From Wocania arenilitoris (GTDB lineage: Bacteria > Bacteroidota > Bacteroidia > Flavobacteriales > Flavobacteriaceae): a stretch of DNA of 64,000 bases. Shown here in pieces: positions 50,001 to 59,661 of the stretch. The notes below the pieces were generated by a model. That model saw only the letters and a list, made by a program, of their open reading frames with translations. It had not been told where the DNA came from and did not search any database. The DNA lies in NCBI RefSeq assembly GCF_021728535.1, contig NZ_JAKKDU010000004.1, positions 94,853 to 158,852 on the forward strand. Direction: 5' to 3'. The position numbers and the translations under genes are program-made. Position 1 is the first letter of the stretch. The number at the start of each line of letters is the position of its first letter.

Positions 50001-51710
50001 TTAATTTAATGTCTTAAATTTCTGCGTATCCAATGACCACGTTATGCCTTCATCATTCTTTATTTTTATCCTGTAAAAATAATTTGTATCGTTTTCAAGG
50101 TCATTTAATGTTATAGTATTAGCCTCCGCACTAATCGGGATAGACATGCTATTTTGCCATTTGCTTTCTTTAGTAAGCCCTTCTTCAGTTCCCCAAAAAA
50201 GTTCTGCTGAAGCATTTGTGCCTAAATTTGAGACATTAAAACTAAGCTTTGCTGATGTGCTTAAAATTTCTATTGGAGAGTTATCTACAAAGCTTGCAGG
50301 CATTTTATAAAGTTCATCTAAATAAGCTCCTTTAAGATAGTCAGGGACAGGATCAGGGTTGTTAAGTGTGAGTGTCTTCTTTTCAATTCCAGGCTCTCCC
50401 CAGCCTCCCATTTGCATTGAAAATTTATTGTTGACTGTTTTCCAATCTCTATAGCTTAGATTATTCTGTCCAGTTGTTCCAATCATTTTGTTTATAGGAT
50501 ACCAATTCCCAGATGTGTCCATCTGCCAGCCTCTATATTGTGTTTCGCTTGTTACATTTCCATTTCTCACCTTATGCGCACCTCCTGGGACTTCTACAAA
50601 TGCCCCTGTAGTTAAATATTCGATATTTCCATTCTTATTAAATTTTTTACCACAACCGTACAATTTCCAATGTCCATCTACAGGGTCTAAGTAGTAACTC
50701 CAATATGTGTCATATGTTTCTCCGGGAACTTTACGCACGGCAATGGTTTGAACATTTGTATCAATACCTATATATGGGTGATTGCCTCTTGGTTTTACAC
50801 CTGTACCTTCATGGCCATAAGACCCAAATTCGAGCCCGGGTCCGACAGCAATGAGATGACTTTCCTGGTAGAATGGTGGAACAGGATCGTTTTGACCATA
50901 AGACCAAAGCGAAAAATTATAACCTCCAAATGTTTGGGTGTCTTTATCCCATGTTGAACCTGTGTACCCAAACGGTGTTGTTATGGGTTGATAAAAATCC
51001 TGTGATTTGCTTATAATAGTAAGTTCATGAACACTAATTTCGATAGGGTTTGTACTTTCAGTAGCCCACTTACAATGAACTGCTTTAGCTCGATAGCGAC
51101 GCATTACACTTTCAGCATCTTTAGCAGCTGGACCTGTTACATGAAGGTTGTTTAAGCGCCCTACACTCGAACCTGGATTAGTAAGCGATTTTAATTGCAG
51201 TTTTACTATATGAAAACCTGTTGTAACATTTTCAAAAATTACTTCGTCTTGAACTACATAGTTATTCTCTGATCCTGTTGAAGTTAAAGGTAATTCTTTA
51301 CTCACATCGTCTAAATAAATTAGTATTTTGGAACCTTCTTGATTTGCAGGAATTCCCATTTCTGGCTTAATAATTAAATTTCCGGCTGTTTTTATGTTTA
51401 TACCAAAAACGATGGTATCGGTTAATACTTCCCAATTAGTTATATAATCGTAGTATTCATTTTTATTATACTCATTTCCAGTTGTTTTATCTCTTAGATT
51501 AGCTAATAAGGTACCTGTTGGGGAAAAGAAACTTTCATTAGGTGTTAAAACAAGTGTTTCATAGTCTTCATTTTCTGTGGGTTCATTTTCTTCTTCCTCA
51601 GTTTCAATAGGTGGAGTTACCGGGGCGTCACTTTTTGAACAAGAAGCGGCAATTGAATTAGTAAATAGTAATAATAAACTTAGATTTATAAAATATTTTT
51701 TTAATATCAT
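50001..51710 (-). CDS. DUF3472-like exported lipoprotein
   Basis: 569 residues. The lipoprotein signal ends at IAASC, followed by an acidic Pro/Glu linker. Residues about 55-195 form a beta-sandwich resembling DUF5077 domains. The next part (about 225-470) has the look of DUF3472, with [30 protein letters not shown] and [17 protein letters not shown]. The tail (about 480-569) is a fibronectin-III-like domain ([12 protein letters not shown]). DUF3472 proteins occur in PULs, but no activity is established to my knowledge. Placed between a sulfatase and the T9SS giant, it is a good candidate for an undescribed carbohydrate-active or binding protein. Domain naming is from memory. Confidence 0.7.
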   Translation of the reverse strand: MILKKYFINLSLLLLFTNSIAASCSKSDAPVTPPIETEEEENEPTENEDYETLVLTPNESFFSPTGTLLANLRDKTTGNEYNKNEYYDYITNWEVLTDTIVFGINIKTAGNLIIKPEMGIPANQEGSKILIYLDDVSKELPLTSTGSENNYVVQDEVIFENVTTGFHIVKLQLKSLTNPGSSVGRLNNLHVTGPAAKDAESVMRRYRAKAVHCKWATESTNPIEISVHELTIISKSQDFYQPITTPFGYTGSTWDKDTQTFGGYNFSLWSYGQNDPVPPFYQESHLIAVGPGLEFGSYGHEGTGVKPRGNHPYIGIDTNVQTIAVRKVPGETYDTYWSYYLDPVDGHWKLYGCGKKFNKNGNIEYLTTGAFVEVPGGAHKVRNGNVTSETQYRGWQMDTSGNWYPINKMIGTTGQNNLSYRDWKTVNNKFSMQMGGWGEPGIEKKTLTLNNPDPVPDYLKGAYLDELYKMPASFVDNSPIEILSTSAKLSFNVSNLGTNASAELFWGTEEGLTKESKWQNSMSIPISAEANTITLNDLENDTNYFYRIKIKNDEGITWSLDTQKFKTLN

Positions 51711-51740
51711 AATGTGGGGTATTCTAATTAAGAAACTGTT

Positions 51741-53321
51741 TTATTTTGTATTATATATTTCTTCTAAAGCATCTATTTTAAACCTTTCAACTTCTGGTGT
51801 GCTATGTTCTTTTTTTATTATTTCAAATAATTTTTCTACTATTTCTGGATGCTGAGAGGCAATATTTCTGGTTTCTGCTAAATCTTCTTCTAAATTGTAT
51901 AACTCTATCTCTTTATTTCCTTTTTTGATGTTTTTCCAGAGTATTTTCCATTTGCCCATCCTAATAGCTACTTGTCCATTATATTCTGGGTATTCCCAAT
52001 ATAAATAGTCATGTATTTTTTGTTCTTCCGGTTTACTTAAAAGCGTTGGTAAGAAGCTATTACCATCTGTACTAGTGGGAGCTTTTTGATTGATGATATC
52101 ACAAAAAGTTGCCATAACATCGTAATGTGCAGAAATTAAATTGGTTTTAAAACCGGCTTTAATTTTGTCTGGCCATGAAGCAATCATTGGTACGCGAATA
52201 CCTCCTTCGTTTAAAAAGCCTTTTCCATAACCATATTCACTGTTAAATGGTTTGGCACTATCAAACCATGAAGAATCTGAACCGCCATTGTAAGTTGGTC
52301 CATTGTCCGAGGTAAACATAATAATGGTGTTTTCATAAATGCCTTCTTTTTTTAACTGAGCAACTAATTTCCCTACGTTCTCATCTAAATAAGAAACCAT
52401 TGCTGCGTAAGTAGCTCTTGGGTTTTTTGTTGGGAAATATCCTTTGTCTCCTAAATAAGGTTCTTCTTCTCCAAATTTATTTATATAATAATCTACCCAT
52501 CTTTTAGGTGCTTGTAATGCAGCATGTGGTATTGGGTCGGCCCAATACATAAAGAAGGGTTTGTCTTTATTAGTATCAACAAATTGGGTGATTTTTTCAA
52601 ACATCACTTCTGATGCGTATTCTTTTAAATTGTAATTAGAATAACTGGCTTCATCATTAGGGTTAGCGTCTTTTGCTAGCTTGGTGCCAGGAGCAATTGT
52701 ATCATTAGCAAGTGGGTATCGCTTATCATTTTCATATAGATGAACAGGATAATAGGTATGAGCTTGTCTCTGACAATTAAACCCAAAGAAGTAATCAAAG
52801 CCAAAATTATTAGGAATGGAGGTTGTATGTGGAGCACCTAATCCCCATTTTCCAACCATAGCCGTAGCATACCCACTTTCTTTAAGCTTGTTTGCTACTG
52901 TTATTGTTTTTAATGGAATGGGTCGTTGTCCTTCTAATGTAGAATCTTTAATGGCAGCCTTGTAGTTCCAAACATTACCTCTTTCTGCCCATTCGTCATT
53001 GCCTCTAACATAGGAGTGCCCAGAATGTTTCCCTGTTAAAAAATTAAATCGTGCGGGTGCACAGACGGGTGTACCGGTATAATGTTGTGTAAACAAAACA
53101 CCATTTTTAGCTAGTGCATCAATATTGGGTGTTTCTATTTTTTCCTGACCGTAAGCCCCAATTTCGGCATAACCTAAATCATCAGCTAAAATGTAGATGA
53201 TGTTTGGTTTATTTGGCTTAGTTTGGGTTTTATTTTTTTCTGCACGTTCTTTACATGAAAATGAAAGTGCTAGCACGAAACCAATTATTAGGATTTTTAT
53301 TAAGTAGTTTTTTGTATTCAT
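51741..53321 (-). CDS. Sulfatase (S1 family), lipoprotein
   Basis: 526 residues. The lipoprotein signal ends at Cys23 (SFSC). The metal site is YILADDLGYAE. Cys87 in CAPAR (87-91) is the formylglycine precursor; FTSDNGPT and GKWGLG are further family blocks. It resembles arylsulfatase-A-like carbohydrate sulfatases. It follows the SusC/SusD group after a 187-base gap with a large hairpin, so it may be expressed at a lower level. Together with the second sulfatase it shows that the PUL substrate is sulfated. Confidence 0.92.
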   Translation of the reverse strand: MNTKNYLIKILIIGFVLALSFSCKERAEKNKTQTKPNKPNIIYILADDLGYAEIGAYGQEKIETPNIDALAKNGVLFTQHYTGTPVCAPARFNFLTGKHSGHSYVRGNDEWAERGNVWNYKAAIKDSTLEGQRPIPLKTITVANKLKESGYATAMVGKWGLGAPHTTSIPNNFGFDYFFGFNCQRQAHTYYPVHLYENDKRYPLANDTIAPGTKLAKDANPNDEASYSNYNLKEYASEVMFEKITQFVDTNKDKPFFMYWADPIPHAALQAPKRWVDYYINKFGEEEPYLGDKGYFPTKNPRATYAAMVSYLDENVGKLVAQLKKEGIYENTIIMFTSDNGPTYNGGSDSSWFDSAKPFNSEYGYGKGFLNEGGIRVPMIASWPDKIKAGFKTNLISAHYDVMATFCDIINQKAPTSTDGNSFLPTLLSKPEEQKIHDYLYWEYPEYNGQVAIRMGKWKILWKNIKKGNKEIELYNLEEDLAETRNIASQHPEIVEKLFEIIKKEHSTPEVERFKIDALEEIYNTK

Positions 53322-53386
53322 AAAAATAATGTGCTATACCAAGTTTTTATTTTTATTTTTTTGCTGCTTTAATATTCATAAATTAA

Positions 53387-53440
53387 AAAAAGATATTTAT
53401 CTCCATACGATGGAATCGTAGATTCAATAAACATCTTTTT
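53387..53440 (-). terminator. Large hairpin between the SusE-position gene and the sulfatase gene
   Basis: Outer arms 53387-53400 and 53427-53440 pair over 14 positions with one mismatch. An inner perfect 6-bp stem (TACGAT / ATCGTA) has a GGA loop. On the minus strand the stem runs into seven T's. It could be an intrinsic terminator, or a partial one that lowers expression of downstream PUL genes relative to SusC/SusD. Confidence 0.5.
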
Positions 53441-53508
53441 AGATTGACTCAAATAAATTATTTTAGGATTCAGCGAAAGTCAATTGCTCTTCGTTAAAAT
53501 CTAACACA

Positions 53509-54501
53509 TTACAATCCTGCCAATGCAGCAATTTCTACTGCAGTTAAAGCTCTGTTATAGACTCTTAAATCATCGATAGCGCCTTTAAACCGCCTGAATG
53601 TTAAACTCCCATCAGATGCACCTTCTGAACCGATAGTAATTTGTCTGTCTCCAGCAACTGCTGTGTTAATTCGAGTTTCGGGTCTAGTAAAGTCTAAAAC
53701 TGCATCGATATACACTTTAATATCAGCTCCATCATAAGTATAGGCAATATGATGCCATTCCCCGTCATTTACCTTACCCGTAGAGTTTTGACCACCACCC
53801 TGATACTCAAACCTTACCGTTCCATTACCGTTAACAACAAACGTATTTCGACTAAAAGTTCCACTGTTACCCCAAGTAGCTACACCTTGTCTTGCCGTAT
53901 TAGTTGTCTTAATCCAAGCGGAAACTGTTCTGGGATTGTTACCTGTTATACCGTTATACCCCTCTATGGTAATACCACTTCCACTAAAAGTGGCTGCAAA
54001 ATCATTGATTGCACCTTCTTCATAACCTGAAACTGCTCCAATGGCGTTTGTTTCTGAAACTTCCTCATATAAACTTTGTTCAAAGTTTAAACGCACTTCA
54101 ACTGCTGGATCTAAAGGCTCGCCTTCAACAGTTATAAAGCCTTCTTTAACGACTTCGTTTGCTCCATATTGGTTTCTTATTTTAAGGGATACCGGATAAG
54201 TTCCTCTTACTGTATACTTTACTGTTACATTTGCTTGATTACTATCACCAGGGCTACCCCCAGTAAAGGTCCAAGAATATAAATCGCCTTCGTTTATTTC
54301 GGCAGTTGCAAAATTTATGGTCTCAAATTGAAAAATTGATGTAGCCGATGCTGTGAAATCTGGCACTGGCAAAAGGCTTGGATCAATATTTGAATCTTTA
54401 CGATAACCATTTTCATTAGGTGAACATGCTATAAAAACACCTATAACTGTCAGAGCCAAAATGCTCAACTTAGCTTTAGTATATATATTTATTTTATTCA
54501 T
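53509..54501 (-). CDS. Surface lipoprotein with PKD and LamG domains (SusE position)
   Basis: 330 residues. The lipoprotein signal ends GVFIAC at about residue 26, followed by SPNENGYRKDSN. A PKD domain (about 47-128, FSWTFTGGSP-like, here YSWTFTGGSP) precedes a LamG/concanavalin-like domain (about 130-330) with VSAWIKTTNTARQG and DDLRVYNRALTAVEIA. It follows SusD directly, the usual place of SusE/SusF-type glycan-binding lipoproteins, and probably captures the substrate on the cell surface. The PKD-LamG pair closely resembles the same modules in the 1584-residue T9SS protein of this operon. Confidence 0.85.
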   Translation of the reverse strand: MNKINIYTKAKLSILALTVIGVFIACSPNENGYRKDSNIDPSLLPVPDFTASATSIFQFETINFATAEINEGDLYSWTFTGGSPGDSNQANVTVKYTVRGTYPVSLKIRNQYGANEVVKEGFITVEGEPLDPAVEVRLNFEQSLYEEVSETNAIGAVSGYEEGAINDFAATFSGSGITIEGYNGITGNNPRTVSAWIKTTNTARQGVATWGNSGTFSRNTFVVNGNGTVRFEYQGGGQNSTGKVNDGEWHHIAYTYDGADIKVYIDAVLDFTRPETRINTAVAGDRQITIGSEGASDGSLTFRRFKGAIDDLRVYNRALTAVEIAALAGL

Positions 54502-54563
54502 TTTTATTTATTTTAATAAAACTGGATATTGATAACATCTAGTTTTATGTTATTTATTAACGA

Positions 54564-56345
54564 TTACCAATCTGGATTTTGATCCAAATTTGGATTAATT
54601 ACACGCTCATTAGAAGGTATAGGGTATAAGTAATAATACTCTGGGAATGCCGGAGGGATATCGTCAATTGCTTGAATATACCCTTCTGAAGCATTATTTT
54701 GAATTTTTACTGTTGGGTAATCGGATTTACTTACCCAGCGACCTAATTTTATTTCGGTTGCATAATCCATTTTTTTCCATCGTCTTAAATCATCTCGTCT
54801 ATAACCATCACCCATAAGTTCAATAGCGCGTTCACGACGTATTTCCCATAAAACTGGATCTACACTTTGGTCGCGCATCGGGTCCCAATCTGCAGTTATA
54901 GCACCCACATCCATAGGATCCACACCACCTCTTGCTCTTAATTTTGTAATAGTAGCATCGGCAATGGCTTGATTAAATTGTCCCATTTCAAAGGCCGCTT
55001 CTGCATAATTTAACATCACCTCACCCATTCTAAATATTGGACAGTCACTTACATCTGCAGAAGACACTTTATAATTATGCTCATTCCATACTTTCCAAAA
55101 ACGATACCCGTTATTTGTTTGAGTAGGTACTAATTTTGTAAAGTTTGGCACTTCACCCGTAACACGTCCTGACCAATTACGATCTGGTAAATTCTTATAC
55201 GGAAAGCCGCTAGTAATAGATTCTAATATTGAAAAATATTCTCTAGTTGGATCATTTAGATCTGTAGATAGAAAGTCAAATTCCTGCCCACCATCACCTG
55301 TAACTTTATATGGAGGAGGTGTCATAATCAACAAACGATTATCTCGATTTTTAAATTCATCATTAAAATTCTTATCTCCAAGATATTGCGTATTTCCTGC
55401 ATTATAAATTGGCATTCCATTTTTAGTTAAAAATTTGTCGATTCCTTTTCTAGTAATATCGTACTTATTATTGGTTGATCTCGTATCTGTTGACACCCAA
55501 TGTGTTAATTCATCAATAATATAATGCTTATACAATAAAATACCAGGTTGTCCAGCTAAATTTTCGCTATTAAATACATGGTCGTAATTACTCATTATAG
55601 ATGGGTGCTTATTTACTAATTCTTGAGATGCGGTAATACAGGCATTAAGAAATTTTTCTGAACTAGCTAGACCATGATATTTACGCCACGTCCCTTCAAA
55701 CAATCCAAAACGCGAAAGCAAAGCTCTGGCAACATCTGCCGTAATAGTGTTATCTCCATCACCATTTTCTTTAATATTATCGACTGCAAACAAAAGGTCT
55801 CTAAGTATATTGTCTGCTACCAAATCACGACTATCTCTTGGTGCGTATAAAAGATCGGTATCTAAATCTGTTAATTCATTCTCTACCCAAGTTACACCAC
55901 CAAAAGTAGATAACAATGTAAAGTATTCGTGTGCTCTAAAAAACAAGCCTACACCACGCCAATGATTTTTTTCTTCTTCTGTGATATTAGATTCATCTAA
56001 ATGATCTAGCATTATATTTACTTTACGAATGTTTGAATAGCTAGAACTGTATCTGCCATCACTATTAGGAATATTGTATGATGCATATAAGTAACTTCGT
56101 CTACCGTTAGTTTGCATTAAATCGCCATCTAAATCTCTAGTAGCGGCCCAACTTGTGCTCCTCCCATAAGACTCTAAAAAATCATAAAAACTCCATGAAT
56201 ATGTTTTTATATTGTTGTATGTGCTAAAAATAGTCGCAGCAGACAGTTCGTCTTTAGGAGTTTTATCTAAAAAATCTTCTTCGTTACAAGCTGTAAAAAG
56301 GATACCGCTTAAAAGAATTATTAATATGTATTTTAAGTTTTTCAT
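54564..56345 (-). CDS. SusD/RagB-family glycan-binding lipoprotein
   Basis: 593 residues. The lipoprotein signal ends LFTACNEEDFLDKTPKDEL, the typical SusD N-terminus with an acidic export signal after the Cys. TPR-like helical segments and the family ending ELMGDGYRRDDLRRWKKM and YYLYPIPSNERVINPNLDQN are clear. SusD closes over the SusC channel as a lid and delivers oligosaccharide. It lies 12 bases after susC. Its partner proteins here suggest a sulfated glycan, but no ligand residues can be assigned. Confidence 0.95.
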   Translation of the reverse strand: MKNLKYILIILLSGILFTACNEEDFLDKTPKDELSAATIFSTYNNIKTYSWSFYDFLESYGRSTSWAATRDLDGDLMQTNGRRSYLYASYNIPNSDGRYSSSYSNIRKVNIMLDHLDESNITEEEKNHWRGVGLFFRAHEYFTLLSTFGGVTWVENELTDLDTDLLYAPRDSRDLVADNILRDLLFAVDNIKENGDGDNTITADVARALLSRFGLFEGTWRKYHGLASSEKFLNACITASQELVNKHPSIMSNYDHVFNSENLAGQPGILLYKHYIIDELTHWVSTDTRSTNNKYDITRKGIDKFLTKNGMPIYNAGNTQYLGDKNFNDEFKNRDNRLLIMTPPPYKVTGDGGQEFDFLSTDLNDPTREYFSILESITSGFPYKNLPDRNWSGRVTGEVPNFTKLVPTQTNNGYRFWKVWNEHNYKVSSADVSDCPIFRMGEVMLNYAEAAFEMGQFNQAIADATITKLRARGGVDPMDVGAITADWDPMRDQSVDPVLWEIRRERAIELMGDGYRRDDLRRWKKMDYATEIKLGRWVSKSDYPTVKIQNNASEGYIQAIDDIPPAFPEYYYLYPIPSNERVINPNLDQNPDW

Positions 56346-56357
56346 AATTATTTTTAT

Positions 56358-59300
56358 TTAAAATGAAAGATTAATACCCATTGAATATCTGGTCATAATA
56401 GGATATACCCCATTAGAACTTTGATCTGGGTCTAGCCCCTTGGGTAATTTATCGAAGGTATGTATGTTGTTTCCAGAAACAAACACTCTTAACTTATCAA
56501 TGTTTAATTTATCAAGAAGTTTACCATCTAAACTATATCCAAATGTAATATTTTGGATACGTAAATAGCTTTCGTCGCTTAAATATTTGGTTTGGGTTCT
56601 TCTATTTCTTCCATAATTACCGCCTGTATTGCCATTACTCGCATCGCCATACATTCTAGGGTAATAAGCATCTTGATTGTCTGGAGTCCAATAATCGAGT
56701 TGATGTTTATAAATATGATCAAAACCTCCTCGAAAAGGCCAAATGAGGTCTGAATTTCTATTGCCATCTTCTTTAGCAACACCACTTAACACAAAAGAGA
56801 CATCAAAGCCCTTATATTGAACAGCACCATTAATACCAAATTGGTAATGTTTTTGGTTGTTGCCAATCACTTTTCTATCACCTAGTCCTGTAGTAATTAC
56901 GCCGTCGGCATTAACTACTGGGTTTCCTTGATCGTCTAATTCTGTTATTAATGATGAATTTCCAGCCGCTATATAACCGTCGCCATCTAAATCTTTAAAT
57001 TTCACATCGCCCGGATATGGTGTGTTACCTATAAAAGTAGGCACTCCAGGTTTTAGCTCCCTATTAGGTCCCTCTAGATCAGCATTAAGTGTTCCTGGCA
57101 CAAAATCATCTGCGGTGTAATAGCCATCGGTTACATAACCCCAAATTTCTCCAATTTCTCGACCAACGTAATTACGACCTATTAAGCCACCAGGGTTATC
57201 GAATTTTGTAATTTTAGATGTGTTATCGAATAGATTCACATTAATATTATATGTTAAGTCTCCAATACGGTCATTCCAACCTACTTCTACTTCCCATCCT
57301 TTAGTTTCTAAATCTGCTACATTTTGAAATGGAGCAGCAGTACCAAGTATATCTGGTAGTGGTTGTCCTGCTGCTAACATCCCTATAGTTTCTCTTTTAT
57401 ATATTTCAAAACTAGTGCTTAGGCGATTTTTAAACATTCTTAAATCTAGCCCAATATTACTGGATATTACTCTTTCCCAAGTTAATCCAGCACTAATTAA
57501 CTGTGCAGGATTAAAAGTTAAATAGCGCAAATCGGTTTCTAAATTCGTCCACGAAGCAAAGAAGCTTTCATATCCAGGATTAAATGGATAATAATCTCTA
57601 CTTCCATTAAGCTTTCTTGCAATTTGATTTCCAATTTCTCCCCAAGAGGCTCTTGGTTTTAGCATAGATATAAAATCTACATTCTGCATAAACGGTTCTT
57701 TAGCTACATTCCAAGCAACAGAAAATGAAGGTAAAAGCACATAACGATCGCCTTCATCAAAAATAGAAGAACCGTCATATCGTAAATTAGCTTCTGCAAA
57801 ATAGCGTTCTTTATAGTTGTAATTTAAACGTCCAAAATAACCAACTACTGCCCAATCATAAAACGATTCACTAATGTCGAAATTTTCACCTTCTGCCAGC
57901 TCGAAAGTAGCCGTTGTTGGATCGATTAAGCCATTTCTAGAAGTTGATAAAGATTCGAAACTCTCACTTTCTCTGTTTAAACCGGCTAACACATTAATAT
58001 TGTGATCTCCTAAACTAACATTGTATTTTGCATATAAGTTTAAACCATTATAAACTCTTTGATTTTTTGAACGCGCCAAACTTGTATTAGTAAATACATT
58101 TTCGGCTAATGTTTCAGGATTAAACCTAAAGGTGCTAATAAAGCGTTGTCCATTATTTATACTTAATGTACTTACATTATTTTTTTCATAAGTATATTCT
58201 CCTGTAAGACTAACATTTTTAATTGGTTTCCACTCGAGTTTTTCAAAAAGCCTCAGGTTATCATCATATGTTTTTGAAGGGACTGTATACCGAACTTTAT
58301 TAGCTGTAGATCCAAAGGGTAATATTACGCCCTCTGGTTCGTACTCAAACCAACCTGTTGGATCGTACATACGATTTTGAATAGCTGCAGAATATGAAGC
58401 TCTAGGTCGGCTTTGTACACTAGATCTGTATAAAATATTAGTTGTTGATACAAGGTTAGAAGCAATATCAGCAGTTACTAACCCATTAATATTATACTTT
58501 TTAAAATTATCTTGATTTGTTACCATAATACCATCTTCGTAGCTATAACCAGTACCTAAGCGATAAGCTACTTTTTCTCCTCCTCCAGCAATTGTGAAAT
58601 TATGAATAGTTTGATATCCAAAACTATTTAAAAACTCATCAATATGATTAGAATCTGCTAAAGGATAATGTTGATTAGTTGCTGTATCAAAATGAATGGG
58701 ATAGGTTGTTCCATTAACAGGATCCTTAATTAAATTTAATTGACCTGGATTAGAATCATATAAATCTAAATATCCTAGCCAATCTTGCACATTTTGACCA
58801 GCAAAATAACTTCTTTCACCCCAATCGTTTAAAGCTTCAATAAATTCTCTTGTTGTCGCTTTTTCGGGTAAATCAGAAGGATTAGAAATACTTGTAGTCG
58901 TATTGTACGAAAACTTGACTTTTTCATTACGTTTAGCCTGCTTTGTAGTAATAATAACCACCCCAAAAGCAGCTCTAGCTCCATAAATAGAAGAAGATGC
59001 CGCATCTTTAAGTACAGAAATAGACTCAATATCACTTGGGTTTATATCGTTAATACTTCCAGGTACATTATTAATTAAAATTAATGGTGTACCTCCATTA
59101 ATAGAAGTAAATCCACGAATATTAATACCAACGCCGTTTGATCCTGGCTGGCCCGTACTATTGGTTACTTGCAATCCAGCAGCTACACCTTGCAGTGCTT
59201 CTGCAGCATTAACAATTGGCCGATCTGCAATAATTTCATCCATTTTAACAAAGGATGTCGCTCCAGAAACGTTGTCCTTTTTCTGTGTACCAAAACCTAC

Positions 59301-59621
59301 TACTACTACCTCATCAAGCTGTGAAACATCTTCCTGTAAAGTAATATTTATAGTGGTTCTGCCAGCAACTGCAACTTCTTGAACAAGATATCCTATGTAG
59401 GACACCACAAGTGTTGCATTTTCATTAACAGTTAATGAATATTTCCCGTCAAAGTCTGCCGAAGCTCCTGTAGTTGTTCCTTTTACGGCTATAGTAGCAC
59501 CTGCTAAAGGAAATCCTGCTTCGTCCGTAACCGTACCTTCAACGGTCTTTTGCTGAGCCTGCATCGAACAGGTAAGCACCAACAAAATCCCTAAAAGTTT
59601 TAAAGTTAATAGTTTTCTCAT
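56358..59621 (-). CDS. SusC/RagA-family TonB-dependent outer-membrane transporter
   Basis: 1087 residues. The signal peptide ends SMQAQ at about 23. A carboxypeptidase-D-like regulatory domain (about 24-105, VEGTVTDEAGFPLAGATIAV) is followed by a TonB-box-like DEVVVVGFGTQKK, the plug domain with INIRGFTSINGGTPLILIN and SSSIYGARAAFGVVIITTK, and a 22-strand barrel to the C-terminal Phe. It imports oligosaccharides with energy from TonB/ExbBD. It begins 40 bases after the GH109-like gene and is followed by SusD. Confidence 0.96.
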   Translation of the reverse strand: MRKLLTLKLLGILLVLTCSMQAQQKTVEGTVTDEAGFPLAGATIAVKGTTTGASADFDGKYSLTVNENATLVVSYIGYLVQEVAVAGRTTINITLQEDVSQLDEVVVVGFGTQKKDNVSGATSFVKMDEIIADRPIVNAAEALQGVAAGLQVTNSTGQPGSNGVGINIRGFTSINGGTPLILINNVPGSINDINPSDIESISVLKDAASSSIYGARAAFGVVIITTKQAKRNEKVKFSYNTTTSISNPSDLPEKATTREFIEALNDWGERSYFAGQNVQDWLGYLDLYDSNPGQLNLIKDPVNGTTYPIHFDTATNQHYPLADSNHIDEFLNSFGYQTIHNFTIAGGGEKVAYRLGTGYSYEDGIMVTNQDNFKKYNINGLVTADIASNLVSTTNILYRSSVQSRPRASYSAAIQNRMYDPTGWFEYEPEGVILPFGSTANKVRYTVPSKTYDDNLRLFEKLEWKPIKNVSLTGEYTYEKNNVSTLSINNGQRFISTFRFNPETLAENVFTNTSLARSKNQRVYNGLNLYAKYNVSLGDHNINVLAGLNRESESFESLSTSRNGLIDPTTATFELAEGENFDISESFYDWAVVGYFGRLNYNYKERYFAEANLRYDGSSIFDEGDRYVLLPSFSVAWNVAKEPFMQNVDFISMLKPRASWGEIGNQIARKLNGSRDYYPFNPGYESFFASWTNLETDLRYLTFNPAQLISAGLTWERVISSNIGLDLRMFKNRLSTSFEIYKRETIGMLAAGQPLPDILGTAAPFQNVADLETKGWEVEVGWNDRIGDLTYNINVNLFDNTSKITKFDNPGGLIGRNYVGREIGEIWGYVTDGYYTADDFVPGTLNADLEGPNRELKPGVPTFIGNTPYPGDVKFKDLDGDGYIAAGNSSLITELDDQGNPVVNADGVITTGLGDRKVIGNNQKHYQFGINGAVQYKGFDVSFVLSGVAKEDGNRNSDLIWPFRGGFDHIYKHQLDYWTPDNQDAYYPRMYGDASNGNTGGNYGRNRRTQTKYLSDESYLRIQNITFGYSLDGKLLDKLNIDKLRVFVSGNNIHTFDKLPKGLDPDQSSNGVYPIMTRYSMGINLSF

Positions 59622-59661
59622 AATTTAAAGTTTGATTTAGTTTTCATATTCTAATTTTTAT

